A stretch of 64,000 nucleotides of DNA from Oscarella lobularis. Taxonomy: Eukaryota; Porifera; Homoscleromorpha; Homosclerophorida; Oscarellidae. The stretch spans positions 1,424,648 to 1,488,647 of the forward strand of contig NC_089177.1 of the NCBI RefSeq assembly GCF_947507565.1. Reading direction: 5' to 3'. The notes beneath the pieces were generated by a model that saw nothing but the letters and a program-made list of their open reading frames with translations, was not told where the DNA came from and made no database searches. The position numbers and the translations under genes were made by a program. Each line of letters opens with the position of its first letter. Position 1 is the stretch's first letter. Of this stretch, positions 11,018 to 21,203 are shown in pieces.

Positions 11018-12450
11018 TCAAAGTTTCATAGCCTGTGTGGTTCTCTGTAGACTGGCGGAACTTGTCGTGCTTGGCGGGACCCGTTTTTCGAATCCTTTCT
11101 CCAGTTCCTGCTGCACAGTTTCTTTTACAACTTTTTTGAATCGTTTTTCCATTTCCTTCGTTTCATGACGCACTGTTTCCTTTACAAATTTCTCGAATCG
11201 TTTTTCCATTTCCTTCATTTCACAAAGTACACTTTCCTTTACGTTACTCTCCATAATTTTAAATTTTTTCTTAACTTCGTGACTGTAATCAGCCACCGTT
11301 TCACAAACTTCGAGGAGCAACGACGTTTTCAATGACGCTGGATAATCTGGCAGGACTTTTCCTTTCTCCCGCGTCTGCTGAAGAAGAATGGAAGGTCAGA
11401 ATTTATCTAAATTACACGTATTCGCATGCAGTTTCACCTCTAAATGATCTTCAAGAAGACGCACGGCCTCTTTTTGTTCTGCTTTTTGAGCCATTTCAAG
11501 TGGTGAACCGTCAAACGTCTCGCCTAGAGGATCAGCTCCTTTCGCCAGCAGTAGCTTCACGCAATCGGTTCTATTGTATCCAGCAGCATACCACAACGGT
11601 GTTCGTCCCCAGTTGTCTTTCTTTTCAACAGAGACGCCCCAATCTAAATTCATTTTGACCATTTTGACGTCGCCCCGCCAAGCAGCAGAATGAATGGCTG
11701 CGCAAACCCAAACTATGCAATCTGGATTGGCACCGATTTCCAGAAGTTTTAGACATTGATCTATGGGTTTCTGCGTTCTGACAGACCACCAGAAAAGGCA
11801 GTCTTTCCAAAATTGTAGTTCTGTTTCCTCCATTGCTTCCTCGGCAGCCCCAACGCCGCACTGTAACAGCATATCAGTAAAGTAAGAAATGGGCGACGCT
11901 CTATAGAAAACTATAACTTATTCTACGTTCTCAATGCACAAAGGACTTACTTGGATTTTCTCTGAATTTGACTGACCATGTACGAGAAAATTTTGTTGGT
12001 GAAAGTCCAACTGCTGCTACACGTTTCCTGGACGTCTGCTCTCTTTGATACGAGATACTCTGCAATGTCGTGACGTTCTAAAAGCAGACTCCAGAACAGT
12101 GGAGAGAGCCCAAAATCGTCTTTCAAATTAACGATGTTTGTTCTGCAACTGATAGATACGAACAGTTTAGTCGTATCTTCGCGATCGTAAAAGATGGCTC
12201 TGTGCAGAGGAGACTTGCCGATAACTCTGACTGATAGGTCAACCGCTTCTTTGACCACGTATTTGCAAATGTCGTTTCGGCCCAAGTACACAGCCCAAGA
12301 AAGTATCTCGCAAAGACACCTTCCGTCTTCTCTGACGCTGTTTCTTTTTGATCTGGTGTACCATCGTCGAAACTTTTTGACAAAATCAACGGACAGAAAG
12401 CAGAGACCCCTAAAAAAACGAAGAACTCGTATGTTTTGCAGCTGCTGCAT
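11018..12450 (-). CDS. Ankyrin-repeat protein with C-terminal coiled coil
   Basis: At least three exons join in phase. The first (about 12450-11945) holds ankyrin units such as SWAVYLGRNDICKYVV, GKSPLHRAIFYDREDTTKLF and FGLSPLFWSLLLERHDIAEYL. The second is read from a CTATAG acceptor near 11912 and continues with AIHSAAWRGDVKMVKM, GRTPLWYAAGYNRTDCVKLLL and GSPLEMAQKAEQKEAVRLL. The third (about 11375 to 11018) is charged and helical, with two related EMEKRFEKFVKETV-type units, predicting a coiled coil. The N terminus may lie further upstream: an open frame with MYLPFNDHVLKLIDYF starts near 12504. No enzymatic domain is visible. The likely role is a cytosolic scaffold or adaptor. A broken paralogue lies at 25800-26722. 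Confidence 0.7.
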
Positions 12451-13113
12451 CGATCAAAATAGTCAATTAGTTTCAACACGTGGTCATTAAAAGGCAAGTA
12501 CATGACGGGACGAGAATGTCGGGTAATTGACGGAAAGCTGCAGCCAACTGCAACCACTGCAACCACTACCTGCCTAGCACGTGACGTAGGTACGTGACGC
12601 ATATTTCGATTAGTCTGGGGGCCAGACCTCTTCGCTCGTGGAGGAAGAGGCTCTGGTCACCTGCGCACACTCAGTCTGTACCGCCGCACTGTACAGTGCA
12701 TGCGGCCCAATCAGCGCGCTTGAATTCATTGAGTTAGTCTATTTATAGTCTGAAGCCAAGACTATAGCTTTCGATGGGGACTCTTGGGGACTCGATCTAC
12801 AGCTACTAAAAAAAAAATTTAGTAGGTTTGAGTCGCGCACGTCGGGCCTTCTGCAAGCGCCTCATATGATATATGTAACGTTTTCGAGTCGCCTCGCCAT
12901 GGTACTGTATGGCTAGTACAGTAGGACGGGCGCAGTTTGGGTGCCAACATAATGAAATCATGAGAGGCTTTCAGCAAATCTACGGCGTAGACTTAGCAAA
13001 CCTGGGAACGATTCGTTCATCCGACATGCTGACGATCGATGGCGATTGGGATGGTTGTCGCGAACTTGGCCGTAGAGTGCAGTCGTTTCACGTGACTTTT
13101 CAAACAAACTTAC
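12451..13113. other. Flank of the ankyrin gene, duplicated upstream of the Kelch receptor
   Basis: The part from about 12780 to 13113 resembles 26860-27165, with shared CAAGCGCCTCATATGATATA and TCACGTGAC strings. It is thus the same flank that precedes the intact Kelch receptor gene. A short inverted repeat (CCAGACCTCTTC with GAAGAGGCTCTGG) lies at 12622-12656. No gene is visible. Confidence 0.6.
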
Positions 13114-13919
13114 TGTGAAGTCACAGATCGGGACTATTCTAAAACAGCAACGCCCAGTGATGTAAGGTGCTTGCGCAGTCGCGAATTAAGTTCAGATAGA
13201 GAACCACCCTGACAACGGCCCAGTAACTCAATTAGCAATTTTCAGCACAGCTTTACGACATTATACACCAGCATACAATGATTAAATTTATTGTGTATTG
13301 TTTGCGATGCTTTTTCATACCAAGAGGGCGCAATAACTTTCTGTTCTAATATGTAGTCCTTTTCTAATATGGTACCTTCTAAGATGGCAACATTTTAGAA
13401 CAGGGTCTATTTTAGAACAACCTCTTTTCTGAGTGCATAAGCAGATGAAGACTCGTGCTAGTCACCGCCTACCGTGAAAGGCCTGCATGCGTGCACGTTG
13501 GTACCGAGTCTGTTCTAATAGAGTCCTGTTCTAAAATGGTGCTACCAGGCGGCGACTAGCATGAGTCTTCATCGGCTTATGCACTCAGAAAAGAGGGGGT
13601 TCTAAAATAGACCCTGTTCTAAAATAGTGCCATCTTAGAAGGTACCATCTTAGAAAAGGACTACATATTAGAACAGAAAGTTATTGCGCCATTTTCACCC
13701 TCTTGGTATGAAAAAGCATCGCAAACAATACACAATAAATTTAATCATTGTATGCTGGTGTATACTGTCGTAAACCTGTGCTGAAAATTGCTAATTGAGT
13801 TACTGGGCCGTTGTCAGGGGTGGTTCTCTATCTTAACTTAATTCGCGACTGCGCAAGAACCTTACATCACTGGGCGTTGCTGTTCTAGAATAGTCCCGAT
13901 CTAATATAGTGACATCACA
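13114..13919. mobile_element. 806-base inverted-repeat (MITE-like) element with a 5-base target duplication
   Basis: The ends read TGTGAAGTCAC and GTGACATCACA. The arms, roughly 370 bases each, are inverted copies: for example AGATCGGGACTATTCTA and CAACGCCCAGTGATG near the left end recur as complements near the right end. The direct repeat CTTAC flanks it at 13109-13113 and 13920-13924. The inner arms carry repeated TTCTAAAATAG/TTCTAATATG motifs. No transposase frame is present, so it is non-autonomous. Confidence 0.8.
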
Positions 13920-13977
13920 CTTACCCTTCCTATCGAAACCGAAACAGAAACAAAGTCTCCAACAAACCATTTCATTC
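13920..13977 (+). pseudogene. Scrap of the Kelch receptor kinase gene
   Basis: About 58 bases match the intact gene at roughly 27656-27715, from CTTACCCTTCCTATCG to CATTTCATTCA, with a few substitutions. It encodes part of the first Kelch blade. At 13978 it switches directly to HRI sequence. Confidence 0.85.
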
Positions 13978-15365
13978 AAGCTAAACATGTCAGCCTAAAG
14001 AGACGATAGAGAAATGACCGTGAAATCCGTGTCGCAATATACTTGGGCATCGTAGTAGTTGCCTTTGAGTTGATCGGGCGGGGCACACGTCGAGGTTCCA
14101 ATATGCCAGACGTTGGAGTCACAAATCCGAAAATCTCCTTGAGAAAAAGCATTAGAGACTCGGATAGAGCAGCCGTTATGCTACTTACCTCCGTCTGTTG
14201 ATACTGAATCTAGCAAACCACTCTGGCTGCGATTCGGAGTCTTCGAATTCGCTCTCTTCGACTTCCGAAAAGCGACCGACGCTGCTGCTGCCTTCGAAAA
14301 GATGCCGTCCTTGTCCGACGGTTCTTCGAATTGTATTGATTTTTGCCTCGAGATTCCTAGACACGGGTTGTTGACTCGAGAAACAGACGACTACACGCGC
14401 AATAGTACAGTACAGTGCACTCGCTCTCGCGTTGAATTGCAATGCCACTTCTTCGACCCACGCAGAGTGATATCGCACGAGATTCCTGGGGTGGTCCAAA
14501 GAAGCAAAGATTTTGACCTCTCGCATCATGCACCTATGCAAAATGAAACGTACATAATTATAAAGATGTACAAAAATATTATACTTTTGAAAAAGCGGCG
14601 GTTCTGACGTTCTTCAGTCTGATTTTCTTAACGGCGCACTCCTGACGATCTAGCCTATTGCTCACCTGGCACATACAGTAGATTAGTTAGGCGACAGCAG
14701 CGTCGTCAATCGAATATTATTTACACGGTAAACTTTTCCAAAGCCGCCTTTGCCTATGACACTTAATCGCATAAAATCCTTAGCAAAACGAGAAGACAAT
14801 CCCAGCGCTGGCATCGCTCATATCTGCCTAGATAAAAGGAAACGTAAGCCATCGTCTGTACAGATCAATACGACAGACTTTGACCTATTTAGCTTGAGGG
14901 GCTTGAGCCACTTCATCCCAGCGCAAGCACTAATCACAGCCTTTCGATCCGGATCATCCTATAAAGTGATGATTTTCTAACGAAAGGAGGGAGGATGCCA
15001 AGTTCATACACAAACAATTCGAACAGATGACAACAGCTGACGAAGTAGACGATCCAAGGAGGTAAGATGTGCCGAAAAGCGTTCACTCTCAGTCATGTGA
15101 CTCATGTCATGATCTGGATCTCCCTGCACAAAAAGGAGACTGCATAGCTTTAATGAATATTTGACGATTGGCTCACGTTTGAGCACCGCATTTTGAGACA
15201 CGCTAAACGATACGAAACAAAGCATTTCCTTATTGCATAGTCAGTACGTCGTTTTACTCGCCTTGAAACGCTTTTTGCCTCAGAGACGGGTTTCTGCCCA
15301 TGATTTCGGCTACAAATTCCCATTGCAGGACGATATGAATTGAAGTCTTTCTGAAGGGACAGGAC
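13978..15365 (-). pseudogene. Broken second copy of the HRI-like kinase gene
   Basis: This segment is close to the HRI gene over about 8283-10240 but lacks the middle and both ends. At about 14212 it jumps from the activation-loop exon straight into the insert region, removing the exons for the catalytic loop (HRDIK) and the GDFGLA region. Two-base insertions break the frame, for example GCAATATACTT here against GCAATACTT. A TAG interrupts the frame where the intact gene reads TTG. The glycine loop and N-terminal exons remain recognisable at 14700-15300. It cannot encode an active kinase. Confidence 0.85.
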
Positions 15366-15568
15366 TCACTCATTTTGAAGAGTTTTGAGCTCTTTTAACG
15401 CGCGCTAGACGATGATCAAACTCTGTCCTTCTCTGATGATGGATCCGTCTCTGATCGAACAGAGGAACCGATCGAATCACGGATACAACTATGATATTTG
15501 TGATCAAACCATAGATATCGAACATGTATTCACTGTTCAGTGGCGAGGGGAAGTATCTGATTATATCA
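15366..15568. other. HRI 5' flank, second copy, left part
   Basis: It matches the flank at about 10400-10560 and is split from its continuation (16329-16440) by the inserted Helentron-like element. The unsplit flank at 10550-10580 supplies the empty site. Confidence 0.75.
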
Positions 15569-16328
15569 CTAGATAATGATGGCCCGTTGTTAGCCATCAT
15601 GTGATCCCCGAACACCCTTAGCACGGTTTCCGATCTCTATTAGTGCCTACAGCATGTGCATTATGGGCATCACATTGCCTAACCACACCTTTATCTGCCC
15701 GGAAATATGTACTTCTGTTAAAATGGGAATGGGGCACCTAGTTGCTATGCCTTTACTCCACAGATTTCTGGTGTTCTATTTACATGTGTATATATCAAAA
15801 GAGCAATTCACCTGTCGAGTAAAGGTGATACAGAGCTACTCTTCCCTGGCCCCCCTCGGGTGCATGATCAAGTGGCACGTTATCAGCTCGCAGTTGAGTT
15901 TGCGTGCTGCGAGCGAAGCTCGCAGCACGACAAACCCAACGTGCTCCTTTACTGTGTTCCCTCGATGAGCGTTACTAATAAAGCTCAATTGTTATGTGCC
16001 AGTTATGTTTAACAGTAGCCTATGTAATATGCCTACATACGTACTCGTTCCAGAAAACTTTGTACACAATCCGGGGTTACTATCTATCTACTGTGACGTC
16101 ACCTTTTTGCTAGCAATTGCGTTCAAAATACGGGAGAGTATGACATCACAATGACTGTGATGTCATAAAGGCACCTGTGTGTGTGATTGGCCTAAGTGCG
16201 ATTGTGACGTCAGGGTATACCGACAGACAGACAGAACCACACTTTCAGATTTTGCCCGATCACATTTGAGAGCCCCTCCCACCAGGGCGCGCGCGGGCTT
16301 TGCCCGCGCGCGCCCTGGTGTTCGGGGA
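15569..16328 (-). mobile_element. Non-autonomous Helentron-like element, copy 1
   Basis: Read on the minus strand, the 760-base element starts TCCCCGAACACC and ends with CTAG. The inverted complement GGTGTTCGGGGA lies near the 3' end, followed by a GATGGC/GCCATC hairpin and ATTATCTAG. Near the 5' end is a strong GC hairpin with 19-base arms (CACCAGGGCGCGCG and complement). The flanking bases on the element strand are T and T, as described for Helentrons/Helitron2, which insert at TT. It lies in the HRI 5' flank copy; the paralogous flank at about 10560 lacks it. Confidence 0.7.
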
Positions 16329-16600
16329 ATAATAATGATTCGCCCAATGTGGAATTACTATGTACTGTGTATTAATTCTGGATGCCCTTCTCGCCGGCCG
16401 GCCAGCCCTGTTTCAAGTTTGCTTTAGACCTACGTGACACGCCTAATCTAATCAGGCAAACGGTTGTACTAATACGGATAACCGAATATTCCGATTAGTC
16501 TACTAGATCAGCCACAGCATTGCAACAAGTACAAACCAGAAAAAACAAGAAGCAAAAGCGCCATCAAACACAAAACATGAAAGAGCGTTCCAACATTGAC
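16329..16600. other. HRI flank remainder and 3' flank of the first DBH-like gene
   Basis: 16329-16440 continues the HRI 5' flank (GATTCGCCTAATGTGGAATT). 16450-16600 is the 3' UTR side of the DBH-like gene and matches 22360-22495, for example GGCAAACGGTTGTACTAAT. Confidence 0.6.
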
Positions 16601-19600
16601 TCAGACGTAAAAGATCAATGCAAACAAGATAATCAACGTAACAAGAGAAACGTTGGCGACGCAACCCCTGCCGGTGGGCGCAGCACTGCCGGTGGGCGCA
16701 GCACTGTTGGTGGCACTGTCGGTGGGCGCAGCAGTGCAGGGTGCAACAGGTGCCTGTGTAGGAAGGGCTGTCACACCTTCGGGCAAATGAACGTTCTCGG
16801 TTGGCTGAAAAAATACATGTTTCTAATTCTACAGTTCAAGTCATCGACAAAATAGCATACTATGATAAGGGCGTCATCAAGACTGGCACATTCTGCTGTT
16901 CTATTGGTGATCGACCAAAACTTATCGTAAGCAGCCTGAGCCCCAGGTAAACTGAGGTTGAAATTTTTGAGGTCACTAATTCTGCCTGAGCCTGGAGCCC
17001 AGTTGTTGCTATAAATAGATAAGTAGTATTATAATATATAGAACATGAGTGGAACCAACCTGTGCGCCTCCGCTGCTAAATTATTGAGGGAGACGTCAGG
17101 AATCTTGCTCTTACAATTGTGGAGGGCCACATCCGGATAATAAGAAATAAATGCAAGGCAAAGCTCTTCCCCCGGGTTGAGTCCACCCTGTCAAAAAGAC
17201 GGTTTCAGTCTTCGAGTTTTTAATTAAGGCATAAAAACGCACAAACTTACAAAGGTGAAGTGAGTCCTATCACTTGTATCATATGTGCACACTGTCTGCA
17301 AAATGTCGCCCTGAAAAAGGTTGTTTTTCTATATGAGTGCTTGTTCCTGTAGTAGTGCAACTTGACTCACCGGAAGAATTTTGGTTGGTTTGATAGGCGC
17401 AGCTACGTCCTAAGAGCATGAAATAATAGAAGGTTCATTTGCAGGTACGCTGACGCTTCACCTGATATAAAAAATCGTAGTTGTCGTTTCTGTCAATTTC
17501 AGGCAACTCAACACCGTTTCGAATGTGCTTGACTTTCATAGCCGTTGCTGCAAAAAAAATCAAACAGTATCAGATAATATGCCTTCACCTCCTCAGTGTA
17601 TACTCGTTTCGTGGGCGTGTAAGAGTGTGTTGATGACAGTCACTCCTTCACTTGGAAGAGCCTAAAAATGAACGTCGATATTGAATCAGTTTTTTCTGTT
17701 TTACTATACTTACAGCTGCAGTACAAGTTGATGTGCATATGTTCGTCACAGTTATAGCCTTCTTCCCCGGGGCAAGAAGCAACGAATCAGAATGGTCAAA
17801 GTGACCAACCGACATTAGAGCCGCTTCGTATTTCCTGCTAGCCGTCGTGTAATAAAATCGAATGCCGGAACTATCAACAATGCCTTGAAATACATGAAAA
17901 CTTTACAATTGCGTCTAGTCCTCATTATCTGTTTCAATTTACCGGTCAGGGTTTTCGGATTTTCGTACCGAATTTCTAAGACAACTGTAAACAAGTTGCT
18001 GTTGCCTCCAAAAGAAACTCCAACGTCTGGCGGATAACGAACACCCTAGGAATGCACTGTCTCAGTAATCATACGTGCAATCCTCCTGTGCTATAATTAC
18101 CTCAGAACCCGCAGCGTATCCCGCTATAGGGACTGCTCCCAAACACTTTGTTACGTCTTGCGGAATGGGTGCTGGCCCACAGAGTCCATTATAGCTAGTC
18201 AAATTGGTAATATTGCTGCATTTGTAAACGATGATGTGATTGATAATGTTGCCACCAGTAGTCTTGATAATGGGATCGTACTGAAATGAAGCAAGAATGT
18301 AAATCTGAATAAAGTTATTACATTTAGTCTTAACTTACCCCAACAATTTGAGCTGCTTTCTTTGGAAAAGTAATAGATTTGCACCAATACAATGTTGGTA
18401 CAGGAAACGGCCGAATCTAAAAGCGAGTACAGTAGTGTATTTGAGTTACGATTAAATAAATTTCGAATGAACCATGTCAACGGTCACGTCGAAGCTCTCA
18501 ACATCATTGGGCAAAGGCGTCTTGCTACTTCCGACTCCTTTGAGCAAATTTAGAGTCATTGATCCTCTTTTTGTTTGACTATTGTAATTTAGAGACTCTG
18601 GTGACACGGGATCGTTTGCGTCATAGAACCACAGCACTCGCGTAGATCCAATCTGTTCCAGACAAAGGAATAAATACTATTTGTCAATGTGCTAAAGAAC
18701 TTGCTTCAAGATCTCTGTCTTTCGGTTCACAGGCTCTTATTCGGCGCTGAAATTCAAGTGTCGTGACTTGATTCGCCTCAGACGAAGACGTCAAATTAAC
18801 GTTCTGAATTGGATCAATGGGTAGACGATCACCCATGGCAAATCGATCCTAACGTGCAGAAAAATATTAGAAACCACCGGAAAGCTTATTACGTCGTCCT
18901 CTGCATCGGTCCTCGACATCTGGACGTCGCCACTAATTTAGTATAGGGTATCTACCACCAAAATCCTCATGCCCTTTCATTTAGAGAACAGAATAAACAA
19001 AAGAAAAAGCATTTGGTGCAAAAATGTTTAGGCTTCGTCTACTATATAGAAATGCAACCGTATCGATCGTCAGTTGTGGGAGCCGGACAGAACCTGACTG
19101 TGCTGTTTTGTTTTATACAGCCCTCCAAGGGCCCAAAACGGAGGAAAGTTTTGAGGACCGGTTTTCTGAAAGATTTAGTTCGCGCACGCGCAGTTTAGCC
19201 AGCCTCCAGCCTATTCGGAGACGACCTCTCCGCGCGCTACTGGGCGTGGCGCGATCTGCTAATCCACAACATGAATCAAAAATTCGTGGGTACTCAAATG
19301 AAAGTTTTTGCTTTTTTCCTCACGTTTAGGCGATAACGACATCCTACCAAGGCCTCTGGACCTTACCTTAGCCGAAAACATATCGAAGAACACGCCTTTT
19401 AATTCTGATTGGCTAATGCTCACTTAACCGCGAGCGTGCGCAGTGAAAGTTTGTCCTGCTGGCGCGGCGCTGGGTCTTACTGTAGAACGTCGGTTCCTTT
19501 GGGATGCGACAGCCAATCACAAAGCGAGCAGTGGCTCCCACTGCTCAATCAGCGAACGCGACTAATTATGTGATTAGGACAGCGTAACTCAATTAGCTCG

Positions 19601-21203
19601 ATACAACATCTACACTGTAGCCTCAAGATGGACGTCGAACTCTTTGAGATCGAGCGCTTGCACCGACAGGCCGCGACTTTTTGCTGGCAGACCAAGATTG
19701 CTTTTCGAAGTGTCCCACCCACGTACCCGGCCGCCTACGCTAATTTCACAAAGGAACCGACGTTCTACAGTAAGTTGCCCAGACCCTCTCCCAGCGAGGC
19801 GCCACGCCCAGTAGCGTGCGCGGAGAGGGTCTGTATTGGGCTCAATTTTACCCAGCGAACCTTATTTAGAACGCATACCATGTAATGAACTAGATAATGA
19901 TGGCCCGTTGTTGGCCATCATGTGATCCCCGAACACCCTTAGCACGGTGACCACTTCTTTACTCTATTAGTGCCTACAGTATGTGCAATTATGGGCATCA
20001 GATTGTCTAACCACGGCGTGCTTATATTTATCTGCACGAAAAAATGTACTATTTGATATGTCATGTGAGGATGACACAGAGCTACCCAACACCTCTGCCC
20101 CATCGAGTAATTGTGCATGCAACGTGTCAGGGGAAATTTATCAGCTTGCATGACCTGCTGGTTAGCTACCCTCCTTCAGGTGATTGTGTCATGAGGCACA
20201 TTATCAGCTCGCAGTTGGGTTTGCGTGCTGCGAGCGAAGCTCGCAGCACACAAACCCAACATGCTCCTGTACTGGGTTCTCTCGATAATGTGCCCCGTTA
20301 TATGTACACTTAGTTCTAATATTTATCCGCGGTGATGTGGGTAATGTAAAATGCATAATCTGCCTGAGCATCTGCCTGTTCCTTCTTGAAAACTTTTGAT
20401 CGCGATCCGGGGTTCTTATCTACTGTGACGTCACCTTTTTTGTTCAAAATACGGGAGAGTGTAACATCACAATGACTGTGATGTCATAAAGGCACCTGTG
20501 TGTGTGATTGGCCTAAGTGCGATTGTGACATCAGGGTATACCGACAGATCACGTTTGAGAGCCCCTCCCACCAGGACGCGCGCGGGCTTCGCGCCCTGGT
20601 AGGAGGGGAATATGTATTCAAATTTTTATTGCCCACGCCCACACTTAGCGGATGGCGGCTACGCCCCCGGCAAAGACCCCCGGCCAGGGCCCCCGGCCGG
20701 ACCGGTCGCATTTCCTTCCTGCTCCAGCCAGGCCCTTCTTCGGATCTGCATCCACTCGGATGCGTAGATAAGATAATGCAGATCACGGAGAAGGGCCGGC
20801 TTCATTGGAACGCATACTCAGGAGAGAAGATTGACAACGCCCCCCGCGAATTCGCACAACAAAGTCGCACTAGAGGTTGCACCGCGGCGCAGAGAATGTC
20901 GCAGACTGAGCGTACCTGCAAATAACCTTTGCCGTTCGCTACCCATCCCGTTACAACGTCTGAGTTGGGCACATTGCCATCAGGCGATATTCCGAATCCA
21001 ATCCAGCCAACGGCATTTGCTTGAACAGCAAACGAGGCGACTCCTTCGTCGTGGTCAACTTTCCAATACAACCAGTAGTTCTGATCTTCATCAAGGCTTG
21101 TACTAAAAGAATATTTCACCGCAAGCTCGTTATCTCGAGTCAGAGCACAATCGGAAAGCTTCAACAAAAAGAAGCACGCGTAAAGAAGACGAATGGCTGC
21201 CAT
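16601..21203 (-). CDS. DBH-like (MOXD-type) monooxygenase paralogue A, DOMON plus PHM-like domains
   Basis: Fourteen exons splice in phase to 621 aa: 21203-20916, 18848-18705, 18652-18473, 18416-18339, 18280-18101, 18045-17943, 17883-17714, 17661-17604, 17547-17462, 17409-17371, 17310-17251, 17187-17060, 17008-16861 and 16804-16601. Exon 1 encodes a signal peptide and a DOMON domain (WLYWKVDHDEG, VGWIGFGISPDG). The rest follows the dopamine beta-hydroxylase/PHM fold. The C terminus is Pro/Ala/Thr-rich with three SAAPTG-type units and ends in a hydrophobic segment (VTLIILFALIFYV), giving a membrane or GPI anchor. The copper-site motifs are altered: NH replaces the HH pair at about 244-245, RYENP stands where HYHNP is usual (R316), and L471 replaces the usual Met. 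HAH (396-398) is kept. Intron 2 is GC-AG. The long intron 1 holds a Helentron-like insertion. Confidence 0.85.
16668..16745 (-). repeat. Short in-frame minisatellite in the DBH-like A tail
   Basis: CCGGTGGGCGCAGCACTG-type units occur three to four times and encode repeated SAAPTG. The paralogue at 22565 has only one unit, so the array expanded or contracted after duplication. Confidence 0.75.
19628..19769 (+). other. Possible first exon of an unrecognised gene, inside intron 1 of DBH-like A
   Basis: An ATG opens a 47-codon frame (MDVELFEIERLHRQAA, then FRSVPPTYPAAYANF) that ends at a good donor (TACA|GTAAGT). I do not recognise it and find no following exon. It lies on the strand opposite to the host gene. 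Directly downstream (about 19779-19832) is an inverted repeat with arms CAGACCCTCTCC and GGAGAGGGTCTG. Confidence 0.25.
19890..20609 (-). mobile_element. Non-autonomous Helentron-like element, copy 2
   Basis: This 720-base element is homologous to the one at 15569-16328 along its length: CTAGATAATGATGGCCCG at one end, GTGCTGCGAGCGAAGCTCG and GGCACCTGTGTGTGTGATTG inside, and a GC-rich hairpin at the other end. The TCCCC terminus is present but the inner part of the 12-base inverted repeat has decayed. It sits in intron 1 of DBH-like A. The matching intron of DBH-like B (about 24985-25010) lacks it. The flanking bases on the element strand are again T and T. Confidence 0.7.

Noticed and set aside
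14185-14541. Open frame with MREVKIFASLDHP, looking like a kinase exon
   Set aside because: It belongs to the broken HRI copy; downstream catalytic exons are deleted and the frame is shifted relative to the intact gene.
15569-16328. A classic cut-and-paste transposon for the 760-base insertion
   Set aside because: The inverted repeat is terminal on one side but subterminal on the other, there is no clear target duplication, and the ends read TC and CTAG, which fits a rolling-circle type better.
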